A DNA stretch of 64,000 bases from Prorocentrum cordatum (taxonomy: Eukaryota > Sar > Dinophyceae > Prorocentrales > Prorocentraceae), in assembly GCA_963575745.1 (NCBI GenBank), contig CAUYUJ010017878.1, forward strand, positions 157,747-221,746. Reading direction: 5' to 3'. The notes under the pieces are model-generated. The model worked only from the letters and a program-made list of their open reading frames with translations, was not told where the DNA came from and did no database searches. Shown here one piece after another: positions 1 to 9,401 of the stretch (position 1 is the first letter of the stretch; the number at the start of each line of letters is the position of its first letter). The translations under genes and the position numbers were made by a program.

Positions 1-118
1 CACCCAGACACCCGACCCGACGTGACTTTGCGCCCGCGCGGCCGCAGGCGCCCCGCTCGCACGCCCCCGAGAGGCCCCGCTGTTGTGATGGCCCCCGGGG
101 GGGACAGCGGCTGAAGAG

Positions 119-541
119 TTGGCAACCTGGGCGTCCTCGCGGAGCGAGCCCTCCTCCTCCCTCCTCCTCCTCCCTCCTCCTCCTCCTCCTAATCCTGCCT
201 CCTCCCTCCTTCCTCCTCCTCCTCCCCCCTCCTTCCTCCCTCCTTCCTCCTCCTCCTTCTCTTCCTCCTCCTCCTTCTCTCCTCCTCCTTCCTCCTCCTC
301 CTCCTCCTCCCCTCCTCCTCCTCCTCCTCCTTCTCTTCCTCCTCCCTCCTCCTCCTCCTCCTCCTCCCTCCTCCTCCTCCTCCCTCCTCCTCTTCCTTCC
401 TCCTCCTCTCTCCTCCTCCTCCCCTCTCCTCCTCCTCCTCCTCCTCCTCCGCCCTCCTCCTTCCTCCTCCTCCTCCCTCCTCCTCCTCCTCCTCCTCCCT
501 CCTCCTCCTCCTCCTTCCTCCTCCATTCCTCTTCCTTCTAA
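119..541 (+). repeat. CCT/TCC triplet tract
   Basis: Near-pure polypyrimidine tract of imperfect CCT repeats with TTCCTCC interruptions. The frames open on both strands (Ser/Pro/Leu or Glu/Gly/Arg runs) are artefacts of the triplet repeat and are not called as genes. Confidence 0.9.
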
Positions 542-584
542 TCAACTCCTCCCTGTCGCACTTCGAGAGCAGCAACTTCAGCCT

Positions 585-755
585 TCAGCTCCAAGAGGCC
601 CTCACCAGGCCCCAGGAGGCCCCGCAGAGGCCCCAAGGGGCCCCCAAGAGGCACCCCAAGGAGCTCCAAGTAAGAGGCCCCTAAGAGGCCCCAACACAGC
701 CCCCAAGAGGCTTCAAAATTGCCTCCCAGAGGCCCCCGAGAGGCCAACCACGAGA
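585..755 (+). repeat. Degenerate AAGAGGCCCC minisatellite
   Basis: The motif AAGAGGCCCC and close variants recur irregularly, about a dozen times, after the CCT tract. No coding signal is visible. The sequence from 755 to 1000 holds nothing recognisable. Confidence 0.5.
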
Positions 756-1002
756 GCTCGACCAACATCCATGAGGCCTCTGACCTACCACCCACCGCCT
801 CCTAAAAATGGCAGCCGCCCAACGGCACCGCATTGACAACAACACCCCGACAAACGACAGCGGCGCGGCAATATGGGCAGGCGGAATAAGTGAAGCGATT
901 AAATAACGATTAAATAGTCGAGCCCCGAGACCAGTTTTTAGGGCGGGCCGGGCGTTTCGCCTGAAAAGTCCCCACTGCTTATGACCCTGCATTATAAACA
1001 TT

Positions 1003-1310
1003 GGCAAAAGGTTCGTTTTCCAAATGTGGGTCTCGCTTTAGCGCCGCGCACATTTGTTCTAAACAATTGCAAGAGTTTCACGCTATGAGGGCTGGTGTTT
1101 TTCAACATGTGGTTCTCGCTTTGGCGCAGTGTGCGTTCGTTTAATGCAGCCGCAGGAGTTTCACGGATTGAGGGCGGTTCTTTTTCAAAATGTGGTCCTC
1201 GCCTTAGCACCCCACAGATTGGTTTCTAATATTTGGAAGAGTTTCACGAATTGAGGGTGGTTCCTTTTCAAAATGTGGCTCTCGCCGCGGCGCCGCATCT
1301 CATACGAATA
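1003..1310 (-). repeat. SAT-93 array, reversed (about 3 units)
   Basis: Reverse-oriented units of the ~93-bp satellite whose forward core reads CGAGAGCCACATTTTGAAAA. Here it appears as TTTTCAAAATGTGG followed by CTCGC and a GCGCCGC block. Spacing is 90-95 bp. The same unit recurs at 2938, 11960, 13560, 56780 and 57460. Confidence 0.8.
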
Positions 1311-1450
1311 GTGGGGGGGTCTACTTTTGGGGGGTTCTAACAGGCCTCGTCAAGCAAGATTTCGGGGGGTATCGATTTTGGACCCTCACTTGCCTCCCAA
1401 GGGGGGGATCTACTTCGGGTTGTCATGCAAATCGTTGAGGGGGGTCTAAA
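1310..1450. repeat. G-run flanking block (left)
   Basis: Several GGGGGGTCTA motifs. A related block with the same motif followed by an AATGTCAA-like string lies at 2745-2935. The two blocks bracket the triplet region between two SAT-93 arrays. Confidence 0.4.
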
Positions 1451-1504
1451 ATTTGTCGGCATCTGATGATGACTTGGGGGAGGTCCAGCTCCACGCCAGT
1501 CGCC

Positions 1505-1930
1505 AGCTCCCTGACGACGACGCCGACGCCGACGACCACGACGCCCGCGACAGCGACGACCACCGCGACGATGGCGCCGACGACGACGCCGAGGACAACA
1601 AAGCAGACGATGACGAAAAGGACCAGGAGGACGACGGCGAAGGCGACGAGTCCGACTACCGCGACGACGACGACGACGATCACGCCGTTGACGACGAAGA
1701 GGACGACCACGATAGCAAACGACAACGACGCGGACGACGACGAAAACCACGTCGAACCCGACGACCGCGATGACACCGACGACGGCGACACCCACGACGA
1801 TGACGACGACACCGCGACGACAAGAACGAAGACGACGACGACGCCGACGACGGCGATGAACATGACAACGACGACGATCCCGACGACAACGATGAAGACG
1901 GGGACACCGACGACAAGGACGCCGACGTAA
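1505..1930 (+). repeat. GAC/CGA imperfect triplet tract
   Basis: About 425 bp of imperfect GAC repeats with interspersed GCC and CAC. The encoded poly-Asp, poly-Thr or poly-Arg frames are low complexity and not called as genes. Confidence 0.8.
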
Positions 1931-1934
1931 GCGC

Positions 1935-2200
1935 GCGGACGCGTCCACACAAGTTTCAAGTCCACACTTGACATGAAGGAAAAGCTTCCGACACACGTAG
2001 GGTTACAATTTTTCAGTGCGGAAAAGGAAAACACGACGATGCGTCCACGCAATTTATGTTCCCACAGCTGGCATGAGGGAAAACATCGCATCGCAAACAC
2101 ACACCATGACACGCATGTTCACACCGACGTAAAAAAAGACACCGCAATGGCGCGTCCACACAAACTCCAATTCCACATCTGTCATGAAGGACAGCATGTT
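1935..2200 (+). repeat. ~110-bp tandem repeat, 3 diverged copies
   Basis: Three modules at about 1938, 2040 and 2153. Each has GCGTCCACRCAA, a CCACA box and then ATGARGG(A)AA. They are flanked on both sides by triplet tracts. Confidence 0.55.
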
Positions 2201-2204
2201 CACA

Positions 2205-2745
2205 TAGTGATCATCATCACCACCATCATCACCGCTGTCGTCGTCAGCATCGTCGTCATCATGCAGTCGGTCCTGAGGACCCTGATCATCATCAATATCA
2301 TCACCATCAATATCATCAATACCATCACCGATGATGATGCTCACGAAGATGTGATGATGACGATGACGGTGAGCATGGTAATTATGGTTATGCTGATGTT
2401 TATGGTGGCGATGATGGGTGATTCTGGTGATGATGTGTATGGTGATAGTGTCGTTGTCTTAGTCGTCGTCGTCGTCGATGCCGTCGTCGGCGTTACCAAC
2501 GTGATCGGTGCCATCGGTGTCGCCGTCATCGTCGACGTCGTCGTCGTCGCCGCACTCGCCGCCGTCCTCACCGATGTCGTCAGCGTCGTCGTCGTCAGCG
2601 TCGTCGTCGTCGGTGTTAGCATCGTCGTCGGTGTTGTCGTCACCGTCGTCGTCGCCGTCGTCATCGTCGCCGTCGTGGTCTTCATTGTAGTCGTGGTCGT
2701 CGTCGATGTCGTCACCGGCGCCGTCGTCGGCATCGTCGTCGTCTT
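2205..2745 (+). repeat. ATC, ATG and GTC triplet tracts
   Basis: The ATC-rich part (2205-2345) grades into ATG-rich (2340-2430) and then GTC-rich (2455-2745) imperfect repeats. A valine-rich open frame across it is an artefact of the GTC repeat. Confidence 0.75.
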
Positions 2746-2937
2746 TCTGGGGGTGGGTCCAACAATTTGTGCCTCAACGTTTCTCTGTGGGGGGGTCTAG
2801 ATCGAAATGTCAAACGATGCTTCTGGAGGGGGATCCGGATTTTCGTGCGGTTGCGCCGCTCTTGGGGGGGCGGTCCAAAATGAGCCGTCAAACACTTGAC
2901 CCCTCCCAGTATTATGAGATCTGGAGTACATACGTAA

Positions 2938-3045
2938 TTTAAAGTTGCAAGAGTTTCACGGATCGAGGGCGGTTCCTTTTCAGAATGTGGTTCGCGCCAC
3001 AGCGCTGCGTTTTTTTCTCGCATTTTACATTCAAAGAGTTTCTCG
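2938..3045 (-). repeat. SAT-93 unit, reversed
   Basis: One full and one partial reversed unit with TTTTCAGAATGTGG, a CGCCACAGCGC core and a TTTCACGGA linker. It continues into the reversed composite block at 3045. Confidence 0.7.
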
Positions 3046-3375
3046 GAGTCCCATGACCAGCGTACTGAGAATGGTGTTTTTGGCATACTTCAGGTTATGA
3101 GGGCGCAACAGTTACGTTGATTCGCGGTGTTGAAGTCCTGGGAATGGCGTTCTGGCGCGACTCAGGATCGTCAAGACGCAACGGTCGGGTTGATCCGTGG
3201 CGTGGGAGTCCCGAGAATAATGTTTTGGCATTCTTCAGGGTCTTCAAACGGTTGCCTTCCAACGAGGCAGCAGCCTTAGTGGAAATGAACCTTTTGTAAG
3301 GGCCTATGAACAGGTAGCGTGGAGGGAGGCTTCATTCCAATATCGTTGATGACTCTTGGGTTCACACTGGTCCTC
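3045..3375 (-). repeat. Composite repeat block HOR, reversed
   Basis: Reverse orientation of the block at 13266-13560 and 56476-56780. It contains GGCATTCTTCAGG and GTCTTCAAACGGTTG, a GGGCCTATGAACAG segment, and GATGACTCTTGGGTTCACAC immediately before a CCT tract. It shows that satellite, linker and triplet tract travel as one unit. Confidence 0.7.
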
Positions 3376-3655
3376 CTCCTCCTCCTCCGCCCTCCTCCTC
3401 CTCCCCCCCGCGAGGCGGGGCCCATTTCGATCCGATCGATGCGATCCGATGCACGCCATATTCCGCACAGGGAACTCCACCTCCTCCTCCTCCTCGTCCT
3501 CCTCCTCGTCCTCCTTCTCCTCCTCTTTCTCCCCTTCCTCCTCCTCCTCCTCCTCCTCCTCCTCCTCCTCCTCCTACTCCTCCTCTTCCTCCTCCTCCTC
3601 AAGGCCCGCCAGGCGGGGCCCATTTCGATCCGATCGATGCGATCCGATGCACGCC
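3373..3655 (+). repeat. CCT tracts inside a ~190-bp tandem duplication
   Basis: The string CCCATTTCGATCCGATCGAT followed by GCGATCCGATGCACGCC occurs at about 3420 and again at about 3617. CCT/CTT tracts lie before each copy (3373-3410 and 3479-3602), so a unit of tract plus GATCCGAT string is duplicated. Confidence 0.75.
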
Positions 3656-3679
3656 AGTCGTTGGAAGCAGGTACCTTTG

Positions 3680-3835
3680 AATTTCCAGGTCACAATCTAT
3701 GTCGAGCGCCTTCCTGCATCAAGAGTCGGCAGGTCCTTGCTGTCTTTTGTTCTTCTCTGGGCGGGCCTGGACCCAATCTACTTAATCAGCCTTCGTACTT
3801 CATGCGTCCACGTACTTCTTGCGACGGGCGGGTGC
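3680..3835 (+). repeat. DR-S dispersed repeat
   Basis: Shares CAAGAGTCG, GGCGGGC, CCCAATCTACTT and an ACTTCTTGCGAC-like end, in order, with copies at 21823 and 42601. No TIR was seen. In the other two copies a TE-D element follows. Confidence 0.6.
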
Positions 3836-4035
3836 CGATTTCGGTCAGTTCGATCCGATTCGATCTCGCCATCCCTGCGATCCGATACGGGCCAATGCTT
3901 GCACGGCGCCGCTGTGCCTCCTGGCTCGGCCGATCCGATTCGATGTCAGCTCCGTGCCGACGCAGCCCGCTCCGACGCACGTTCCGATTCGATCCGATTT
4001 CCCGACCCGATGCTGGCCGATCCTGCCCTCTGTCG
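3836..4035 (+). repeat. DR-V dispersed repeat (GATCCGATTCGAT-rich)
   Basis: Related over about 200 bp to 43136-43345. Both have the order GGCCRATG, TGTGCNTCCTGGC, CGGCCGATC, CCGTGCCGA, GCACGTTCCGA. The GATTCCGATT-rich stretches at 35285, 37140 and 37500 are more distant relatives. Confidence 0.55.
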
Positions 4036-4112
4036 CGTGACGGTCGCTACCCTGGCCAAGCCCCCAGCGTCACGATATCGAGCGTACGTAGGGGACTTGC
4101 TGATCGCTCTCC

Positions 4113-4290
4113 CGATCCTCACCACCCACCAAACCACCCCAACCCAACCCGAAGGCCCAAATTTACCCTCGATTTCCAGTGGGGGGGGGGTCGGGAAACA
4201 TCGAACAAAACACCTGTGGAACCCTTACCTCCCCCAACCCGAAATTCGAGTCTTCGGGTTGGGTTGGGGTGGTCTGGTAGGTAGTCAGAT
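4113..4290 (+). mobile_element. TE-F, TIR element
   Basis: The left end contains ACCACCCCAACCCAACCCGA and the right end its near reverse complement (TCTTCGGGTTGGGTTGGGG then TGGTCTGGTAGGTAGTCAG). The ~178-bp interior contains a G run. Other copies lie at 25656 and 37283. It is non-autonomous, with no coding capacity. Confidence 0.8.
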
Positions 4291-4451
4291 CCGACCGTTG
4301 CCCCCGACCCGATCCGCTCTTCGATCGTGGCGAGGTCGATCGCTCTGCCGATCCGATCGCCTGGCCGCTCCGCCCCCCCGCGAGGTGGACTGCGTCGTGC
4401 GCAGCGCGCTGCGGCAGCTGACCCCCGCACTGCGGGCGCGCCGCCGCCCCC

Positions 4452-4622
4452 CGCCCTCCTCCTCCTCCTCCTCCTCCTCGTCCTCCTCCTCGTCCTCCTC
4501 CTCGTCCTCCTCCTCCGCCTCCTTCTCCTCCTTCTCGTCCTCCTCCTCCTCATCCTTCTCCTCCTTCTCGTCCTCCTCCTCCTCCTCCTCCTCCTCCTCC
4601 TCCTCCTCCTCCTCCTCCTCGG
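4452..4622 (+). repeat. CCT tract
   Basis: CCT repeats with scattered CGTCCT and CTTCTC variants, followed directly by a DR-U copy. Confidence 0.85.
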
Positions 4623-4629
4623 TCGGCGC

Positions 4630-4795
4630 AGGGGCTGCTGGGGTCTTCTGTTTGTTCTTGCTGGGGGGAGGGTACCCTGATGTTCTTACCGTCTGCTGGG
4701 CGTTAGTGTGCATCCTGGGGGAGGGCACCCTCGAGTGATCGCGAGGTTTGGGGCGTTTTGGCTGGCGGGGGGGTCTCATGGCCGTCGAAGAAAAA
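4630..4795 (+). repeat. DR-U dispersed repeat
   Basis: Shares GTGCATCCTGGGGGAGGGCA, then GGCGTTTTGGC and GGTCTCATG, with 33505-33640. The related unit at 10438-10745 is present in tandem. Confidence 0.6.
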
Positions 4796-4798
4796 CGG

Positions 4799-4966
4799 CA
4801 TGAGCAGAAACTTCTGGGCGCTCCGCGCGGATCTCCTGTATCCGCGCTGGCCCCCCCCCCCGCCCCGCGGCGCCTCCAGCGCCGCCGCTGGCGCGTTCCG
4901 CGCGCCACGGCGGGGGGACCCAGCGCGGATCCAAGAGATCCGCGCTGAGCGCCAACAGTTTGTGCT
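4799..4966 (+). mobile_element. TE-D foldback element, copy 1
   Basis: The left arm is AAACTT then GGGCGCTCCGCGCGGAT and the right arm the reverse complement (ATCCGCGC...GCGCC...AGTTT). A central GCGCGTTCCGCGCGCC palindrome and C-rich spacers separate them. The arms are about 50 bp. Six other copies or halves are in the window. Confidence 0.75.
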
Positions 4967-5187
4967 GCTGGCGCTTTTCTTCTTCTAGATCGGCGCAGCG
5001 GTTGCGGAGGGGCCGCGGGGGGGGGTATTTTGGTTGCCCTTCGGGTTGTCTTCGTGGGTCCTTGGCTCCCTCCCCCTCGGCAGGCCCCGACGGGCCCCGG
5101 GGCCGTCAAGAAAGCTTATCGGGAGGCAGAGCCGGTTCCGGGGAGCGGATCGGGGCTTCCCGGCGGCCTCCGGGGACCGCGCAGTCC

Positions 5188-5375
5188 GGGGGCGGCGAAG
5201 GGGGGGTGATGGGTGGGGGTGTGTGGACATCATGGCGAGGGCCGTGAGATCTCCCCAGATCTCATGGCGCCTCTTCTCGCTTCAGTGCGTCCCCGGCCCC
5301 CCCCCTCCCTCTGGGCGCCGCGAAGGTGCCGCCGGCCATGATTGGCGCCCCCCCCCCCTCTTGGACGCCCCCCTT
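5188..5375 (+). mobile_element. TE-G element, copy 1
   Basis: It begins with GGGGGCGGCGAAGGGGGGGTG. The interior has GAGATCTCCCCAGATCTCAT and GGCGCCTCTTCT, and it ends with CCCCCTCTTGGACGCCCCCC. The purine-rich left and pyrimidine-rich right ends are inverted. Better copies lie at 40651 and 53218. Confidence 0.65.
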
Positions 5376-5718
5376 CACCAAGCGCGTGCTCGCAAAGTGC
5401 CTGCTCGCAAGCGCCCGACTAGAAACACGGGTCTGCACCGATGTGATGTAGCATCAAAATCTCCCAGGGCGTCTCCGGGCCATTTGCGAGCAGCGACTCT
5501 GCGAGCAGTGGAGCGCGCTCGTCTGCCCCTCTTGGCCGACCCCGAGCGGCGAACAGAGCGGGGCGACGCGTCTCGAGGGCGGCACGGCGGGGTCGTCGGG
5601 CCTCTCCTCGCGAGGGCGCGGCGGAGAGAGCTCTGTGCCGCGGGGCCCTCGCCCACCCCGCCGGGGTGCCCCCCCCCCCTGGGTGCTGGGTTGGAAGCAG
5701 GCGCCGCTCAAGCGCAGC
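5376..5718. other. Unassigned GC-rich spacer
   Basis: No recognisable gene or repeat. The short direct repeat GTGCTCGCAA/CTGCTCGCAAG near 5385-5410 is the only structure noticed. Confidence 0.4.
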
Positions 5719-5753
5719 CCCCCTCCTCCTCCTCCTCCTCCTGCTCCTCCTCC

Positions 5754-5785
<32 letters not shown>

Positions 5786-5802
5786 TTCCTCCTCCTCCTC
5801 CT
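5719..5802 (+). repeat. CCT tract
   Basis: CCT/CTT pyrimidine tract directly preceding a DR-M copy. Confidence 0.85.
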
Positions 5803-5807
5803 AGTGG

Positions 5808-5985
5808 AGAAAAATCACGACGGAAGGTTTTGCATAATTTTCGGCCTCCGGGGGCCCTCGCGTGGCCTCGGGAGCGTCAAAAAAGCCCACTCGGGATGCA
5901 AGGCCGGTCATGGGGAAAGGGTGGGGGCCTGTGGGGTCGACGCAATGAGAGAATCATTGCGTCGGGGGTCTGGGGAGCGCAGACC
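5808..5985 (+). repeat. DR-M dispersed repeat, copy 1
   Basis: Contains TTCGGCCTC, GGCCTCGGGAGCGTC, GGATGCAA and then a hairpin-like CGACGCAATG...CATTGCGTCG before GGGGTCTGGG. The same order is present at 17755 and 18620. Confidence 0.7.
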
Positions 5986-6255
5986 TTTCCGTCAAGTCGT
6001 TGTTTTGAGGACCCCCTTGGGTCCAGGAGGGGCTACATTTTCGGGCCGCTCCCTATGGATTTGGGTCGGGGCACATGGTCGTGGCCGAGGTGCGCCGTGG
6101 GCCAAAAACAAGCTTCGTTCCTAATTTGGCGCTCCTGAGCACCATGGCGGTGCCTGTCGTTGGAAAAAGCGACCGTCGCAAGCTGGAACTCTTTGTTGGT
6201 GTGCTCCGTCCTTCCCCTTGCGCCAGTGCCGACGACGACCCCGACTGCGACGACT

Positions 6256-6417
6256 GCGTGCGGCGAGGACGGCGGCGACAGCGAGGAGGAGGAGAAGAAG
6301 GAGGAGCCCGCCACAAAAATAGACACAGACACCATCCAATGGATTGTTCTTGGACCTCAAGGGAGGGTGGCGGACTTTACGCACCGGCGCATGCCCTGCA
6401 ATTTTCGTGGGAGGGCC
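6256..6417 (+). pseudogene. Possible coding fragment (Glu-rich)
   Basis: An open plus-strand stretch of ~54 codons with mixed composition. An acidic/lysine run (SEEEEKKEEP) is followed by TKIDTDTIQWIVLGPQG and GRVADF. It ends at an AT dinucleotide tract. No start codon or domain is recognised. It may be an exon fragment or chance. Confidence 0.2.
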
Positions 6418-6423
6418 TGTGTG

Positions 6424-6462
6424 TATATACACATATATATATATATATATATATATATTCGT
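6424..6462. repeat. AT dinucleotide tract
   Basis: About 38 bp of alternating A and T, preceded by GTGTATATAC. Confidence 0.9.
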
Positions 6463-6469
6463 GGCGTCA

Positions 6470-6559
6470 GGAGGGCGGCGACGACGGCGGCGGCGACGAC
6501 GGCGGCGGCGACGAGGACGACGACGACGACGATGACGACGACGACGACGATCACGAAGA

Positions 6560-6600
<41 letters not shown>

Positions 6601-6612
6601 GCGGCCTCCGCA
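6470..6612 (+). repeat. GAC/GGC triplet tract
   Basis: Imperfect CGACGG and GACGAC repeats, then a GC-rich G-run segment to 6700. The Asp-rich and Arg-rich frames across it are repeat artefacts. Confidence 0.8.
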
Positions 6613-6750
6613 GGCGCTCCCGGCGCGCGAGGCTGGCGCGGGGGCGGGGGGGGGGGCGGGGCGGGCCGCCGGCCCCAGCGCGCCGCTCGCCCAGGTCCGC
6701 GATCGCGGTGCGGCCGACGAAGCGGCACGGGCAGAGTTCCCAGCCGGATG

Positions 6751-6905
6751 AAGTCGGGCAGAGTCCCTCTGCAGGAGGAGTGCTCGAAAGTAGTCCACAA
6801 ACAGCCTTGGACGATGTTTGTAGCATCTTGTGATTCTGTTCGAGTAACTCTGTTTTTTTGATTGTTCGTCCAACATCCGCCTGTAGGGGGACATGCCCGA
6901 CCTAA
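6751..6905 (+). mobile_element. TE-A element, copy 1
   Basis: The left end is AAGTCGGGCAGAGTCCCTCT and the right end GGGGGACATGCCCGACCTAA. These are imperfect inverted repeats of about 30 bp. At 155 bp with no coding capacity, it is a MITE-like element. It abuts TE-H at 6916. Confidence 0.85.
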
Positions 6906-7050
6906 GAGTAGACAGAGGTACGGCAGGTTCGCGTCGTGTCGACCGGCGGCGACCCCAGCGGGAGCGTGTAAGGTTGAACGACGACTGTGGCCCAGAATCG
7001 ACCCGTCCTTGAACGATCTGGCCTTTCCGAAAGGGCCGATCGTTTAAGCT

Positions 7051-7124
7051 TTAAGTCGGGCTTGTCCCTCTACAGGGGGGATATTCCAAAATAGTCAGAA
7101 AATAGTGTGGGGACCTTTTTTTAA

Positions 7125-7173
<49 letters not shown>

Positions 7174-7277
7174 TTGATTATTATTATTATTAATATTTTT
7201 GACCATTTCGGGGTATTTTTGGAGTACTTGTTGTTTTTCGCCCAAAATCCCCCTTTAGGGGGACAGGCCCGATCTAA
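7051..7277 (+). mobile_element. TE-A element, copy 2 (nested in TE-H)
   Basis: Starts TTAAGTCGGGCTTGTCCCTC and ends GGGGGACAGGCCCGATCTAA. An ATT tract (about 7120-7195) has expanded in its centre, making it the longest simple copy (227 bp). Confidence 0.85.
7120..7196 (+). repeat. ATT triplet tract
   Basis: About 22 ATT repeats in the middle of TE-A copy 2, absent from the other copies, so it expanded after insertion. Confidence 0.9.
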
Positions 7278-7547
7278 TTCAAGCTTAAACGATCCCCGCG
7301 GTGTCAGGAACCAACGCCGGTGTGGGCACGACGCAAGCCTGCCGTACCCCTATCGCTGCCTTTCCTCTGTATTTGGAGCATATACATTACCAGTGGCGGG
7401 CTGTTCTTCAACCGCGGGGCTTCTTGTCAGGGTCGTGGACGACGTCGGGGGCGGTGTGGTGTAATTTTTTCCCGTTTTCGGGGGAACGGCGAAAAGTGTA
7501 TGCACCAGGGACCTGTATACACCAGGATCCGCTTTCCTGTGCGAGTC

Positions 7548-7640
7548 TCAGTGCGGGCCCGGAGAAAGCGTCGGTATATAGAGTCCGGTTTCGTGGAAAG
7601 AGCGGCACGGAAAGGTTTCTGAGGAGGAAGAGTCGGGTAT
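7548..7640 (+). repeat. DR-T2 dispersed repeat
   Basis: AAAGCGTCGGTATATAGAGT followed by TCG and GAAA strings matches 35928-35990 (AAAGCGTCGGTGTATAGAGT). A partial TE-I-like right end, CAGGGTCCACTAA, follows at 7661-7675. Confidence 0.55.
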
Positions 7641-7690
7641 AGCCAGGACCCTGGGCATAGCCAGGGTCCACTAAACCCAGTTCTGCCAAC

Positions 7691-8074
7691 GCCCGAAAGA
7701 GGTACCCCTACCGCCGCCCTCCTCGCTTTCGCCCCTTCGGGCCTCACGGGCGGCCTTCGTCGCCACGGCCGGATTCGCTTCGAACTTCTGGTTAGAGCAC
7801 ACCTCGGGAGAGGTCCGGGGAGTGTAGCAGTATCGGTACCTTTTGGTCTCCCCAAGAAGGAGATCCCAGTTTTCCGATGATGTGATTTGATGCATCCGGG
7901 TGTTTTGCCTTGTGGTGTTCCAACCTACGTCAGCAAGGACGACTGTCGAGCGCCAAGAGAGTACCAGCATTGGGGAGTTTCCGTGTGTCGGGCCCTCGGA
8001 GGCGACATTCGTTCGACACTTCGCTATGTCGGGTAGACACTGCTTCGATACATTTCTGGGCGCCCTACAACTAT
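7691..8074. other. Mostly unassigned; contains DR-X
   Basis: 7735-7850 resembles 56200-56290: TCGTCGCCACGGC, GATTCGC, GAGAGGTCC, GGGAGT and GGTACCTT occur in the same order. The rest shows no gene or repeat. Confidence 0.45.
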
Positions 8075-8225
8075 CAGGAGGGAAAAAACGCAGACACAAT
8101 TGATCGTCGATCCCCAGGAAAATATGGGAAGTGGGGGGGAAGACGAACATCCAGAAAATACGAGAAACTATGGGGATTTCTATGTTTGTGTGTATGCATT
8201 TGTGTGTCCCTGGGCCCCTTACAAT
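8075..8225 (+). repeat. DR-Q dispersed repeat, copy 1
   Basis: GGGAAAA, CAGACACAATT, a CCCAGGAAAATATG-type string, GGGAAGTGGGGGG, CCAGAAAATA, then TTTGTGTGT and a GGGCCCCTT end. The same series occurs at 28345 and 47930. It is lower in GC than its surroundings. Confidence 0.75.
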
Positions 8226-8410
8226 TATTTTTTGGGGATGTGGTCCTCGAGCACGATGGGAACAGCATGCGCTCTGCCTCGATTTTTCCGCATGTGGGCC
8301 CACTTGGCGGACCACAAGGCCACACACGCATTGGTCCAGAGGCTTTGTTGGGGCTGCGGGCGAGAAGCAAACTCACACCGCTGGGCGTTTGGGATGGTGA
8401 CGACCTCAGT

Positions 8411-8985
8411 GTTCTGTCCCTCTACAAGAGGAAGATTCAAACATAGTAAAGCGAATCGTCTGGGGACGAATTTTGTTGACTACTTTTGATCATCGCTGGG
8501 CGTCTTGGATGGTGACGACCTTAGTGTTCTGTCCCTCTACAGGAGGAATATTCAAACATAGTAAAGCAAATCGTCTGGGGACGAATTTTGTTGACTACTT
8601 TTGATCATCGCTGGGCGTCTGGGATGGTGACGACCTTCGTGTTCTGTCCCTCTACAGGAGGAACATTCAAAAATCGTAAAACAAATCGTCTGGGGACGAA
8701 TTTTGTTGACTACTTTTCATCATCGCTGGGCGTCTGGGATGGTGACGACCTCAGTGTTCTGTCCCTCTACAGGAGGAAGATTCAAAAATTGTAAAACAAT
8801 CGTCTGGGGACGAATTTTGTTGACGACTTTTGATCATCGCTGGGCGTCTGGGATGGTGACGACCTTAGTGTCCTGTCTCTGTGCAGGAGGAAAAATTCAA
8901 TAGTAAAACAAAATAATGGGGATGATGTTTTGACTCCTTTCGATCATCGCTTTGTGTCTGGGATGGTAACGACCTTAGTGTTAGG
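8411..8985 (+). repeat. SAT-115 array derived from the TE-A left end
   Basis: Units start with CTGTCCCTCTACAGGAGGA at about 8414, 8529, 8644, 8759 and 8873 (spacing 114-115 bp), then run into TE-A copy 3. Each unit carries ATTCAAA, a GTCTGGGGACGAATTTTGTT box and GATCATCGCTGGGCGTC. The first boxes are TE-A left-end sequence. Confidence 0.9.
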
Positions 8986-9138
8986 TCGGGCCTGTCCCTC
9001 TACACGAGGAAAATTCAAAAATAGTTGAAAATCATATGGGAACGATGTTCTGACTATTTCGGATCATTTGGGATTATGTTTCTGGTATGTTTCATGTTTC
9101 GTCCAAAATCCACCTGGAAGAGGACATGCCCGACTGAA
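8981..9138 (+). mobile_element. TE-A element, copy 3
   Basis: A TTAGGTCGGGCCTGTCCCTC left end and GAGGACATGCCCGACTGAA right end. It sits at the downstream edge of SAT-115 and supplies the only full left terminus there. TE-I starts 3 bp later. Confidence 0.85.
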
Positions 9139-9140
9139 CC

Positions 9141-9372
9141 TTAGTGGGCCCTGGAAATGACAGGGCCGTTTTTTTACCGCTTCCCTTATGCCGCTTTGTT
9201 TGCCAGTTCCGACGCCGTTTCGTTGCCGTTTTTTGCCGCTTCCGGCTCCGTTCCAATCCTGGCGCTGTTTTTGTTGCCGTTTCCGGTCGCCGTTTTTGTG
9301 CCGTTTCCATTTTGAAGAGATTTTTTGGGGGAAACGGTGAAAAACGGGCCTGCCGTTTCCAGGGTCCACTAA
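9141..9372 (+). mobile_element. TE-I, TIR element
   Basis: Left TTAGTGGGCCCTGGAAATGA and right end CCGTTTCCAGGGTCCACTAA form inverted repeats of about 38 bp. The 232-bp element has an interior rich in TTGCCGTTT motifs. It abuts TE-A copy 3. A lone right end is at 7661. Confidence 0.8.
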
Positions 9373-9401
9373 GGTGACGACCACCCACAGCACTTCTCGC
9401 C

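Larger units (their letters stand above)
6916..7350 (+). mobile_element. TE-H element with TE-A nested inside
   Basis: The left end TACGGCAGGTTCGCGTCGTG and a right end containing CACGACGCAAGCCTGCCGTA are inverted repeats. The host interior (TGAACGATCTGGCC... and ...CCCCGCGGTGTCAGG) aligns with the uninterrupted copy at 35519-35716. TE-A at 7051-7277 splits it. Confidence 0.75.

Noticed and set aside
119-575. Open frames of 128-140 codons on both strands across the CCT tract
   Set aside because: Any pure triplet repeat is open in several frames. Composition is only Ser/Pro/Leu/Phe or Glu/Gly/Arg.
1423-2800. Frames up to 275 codons in the GAC/GTC region
   Set aside because: Runs of Asp, Val, Thr or Arg follow the triplet phase. 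No unique domain.
3319-4738. 460-codon plus-strand frame
   Set aside because: It spans two CCT tracts, a TE-F element and DR-S/DR-V. Open only because these lack stops in that phase.
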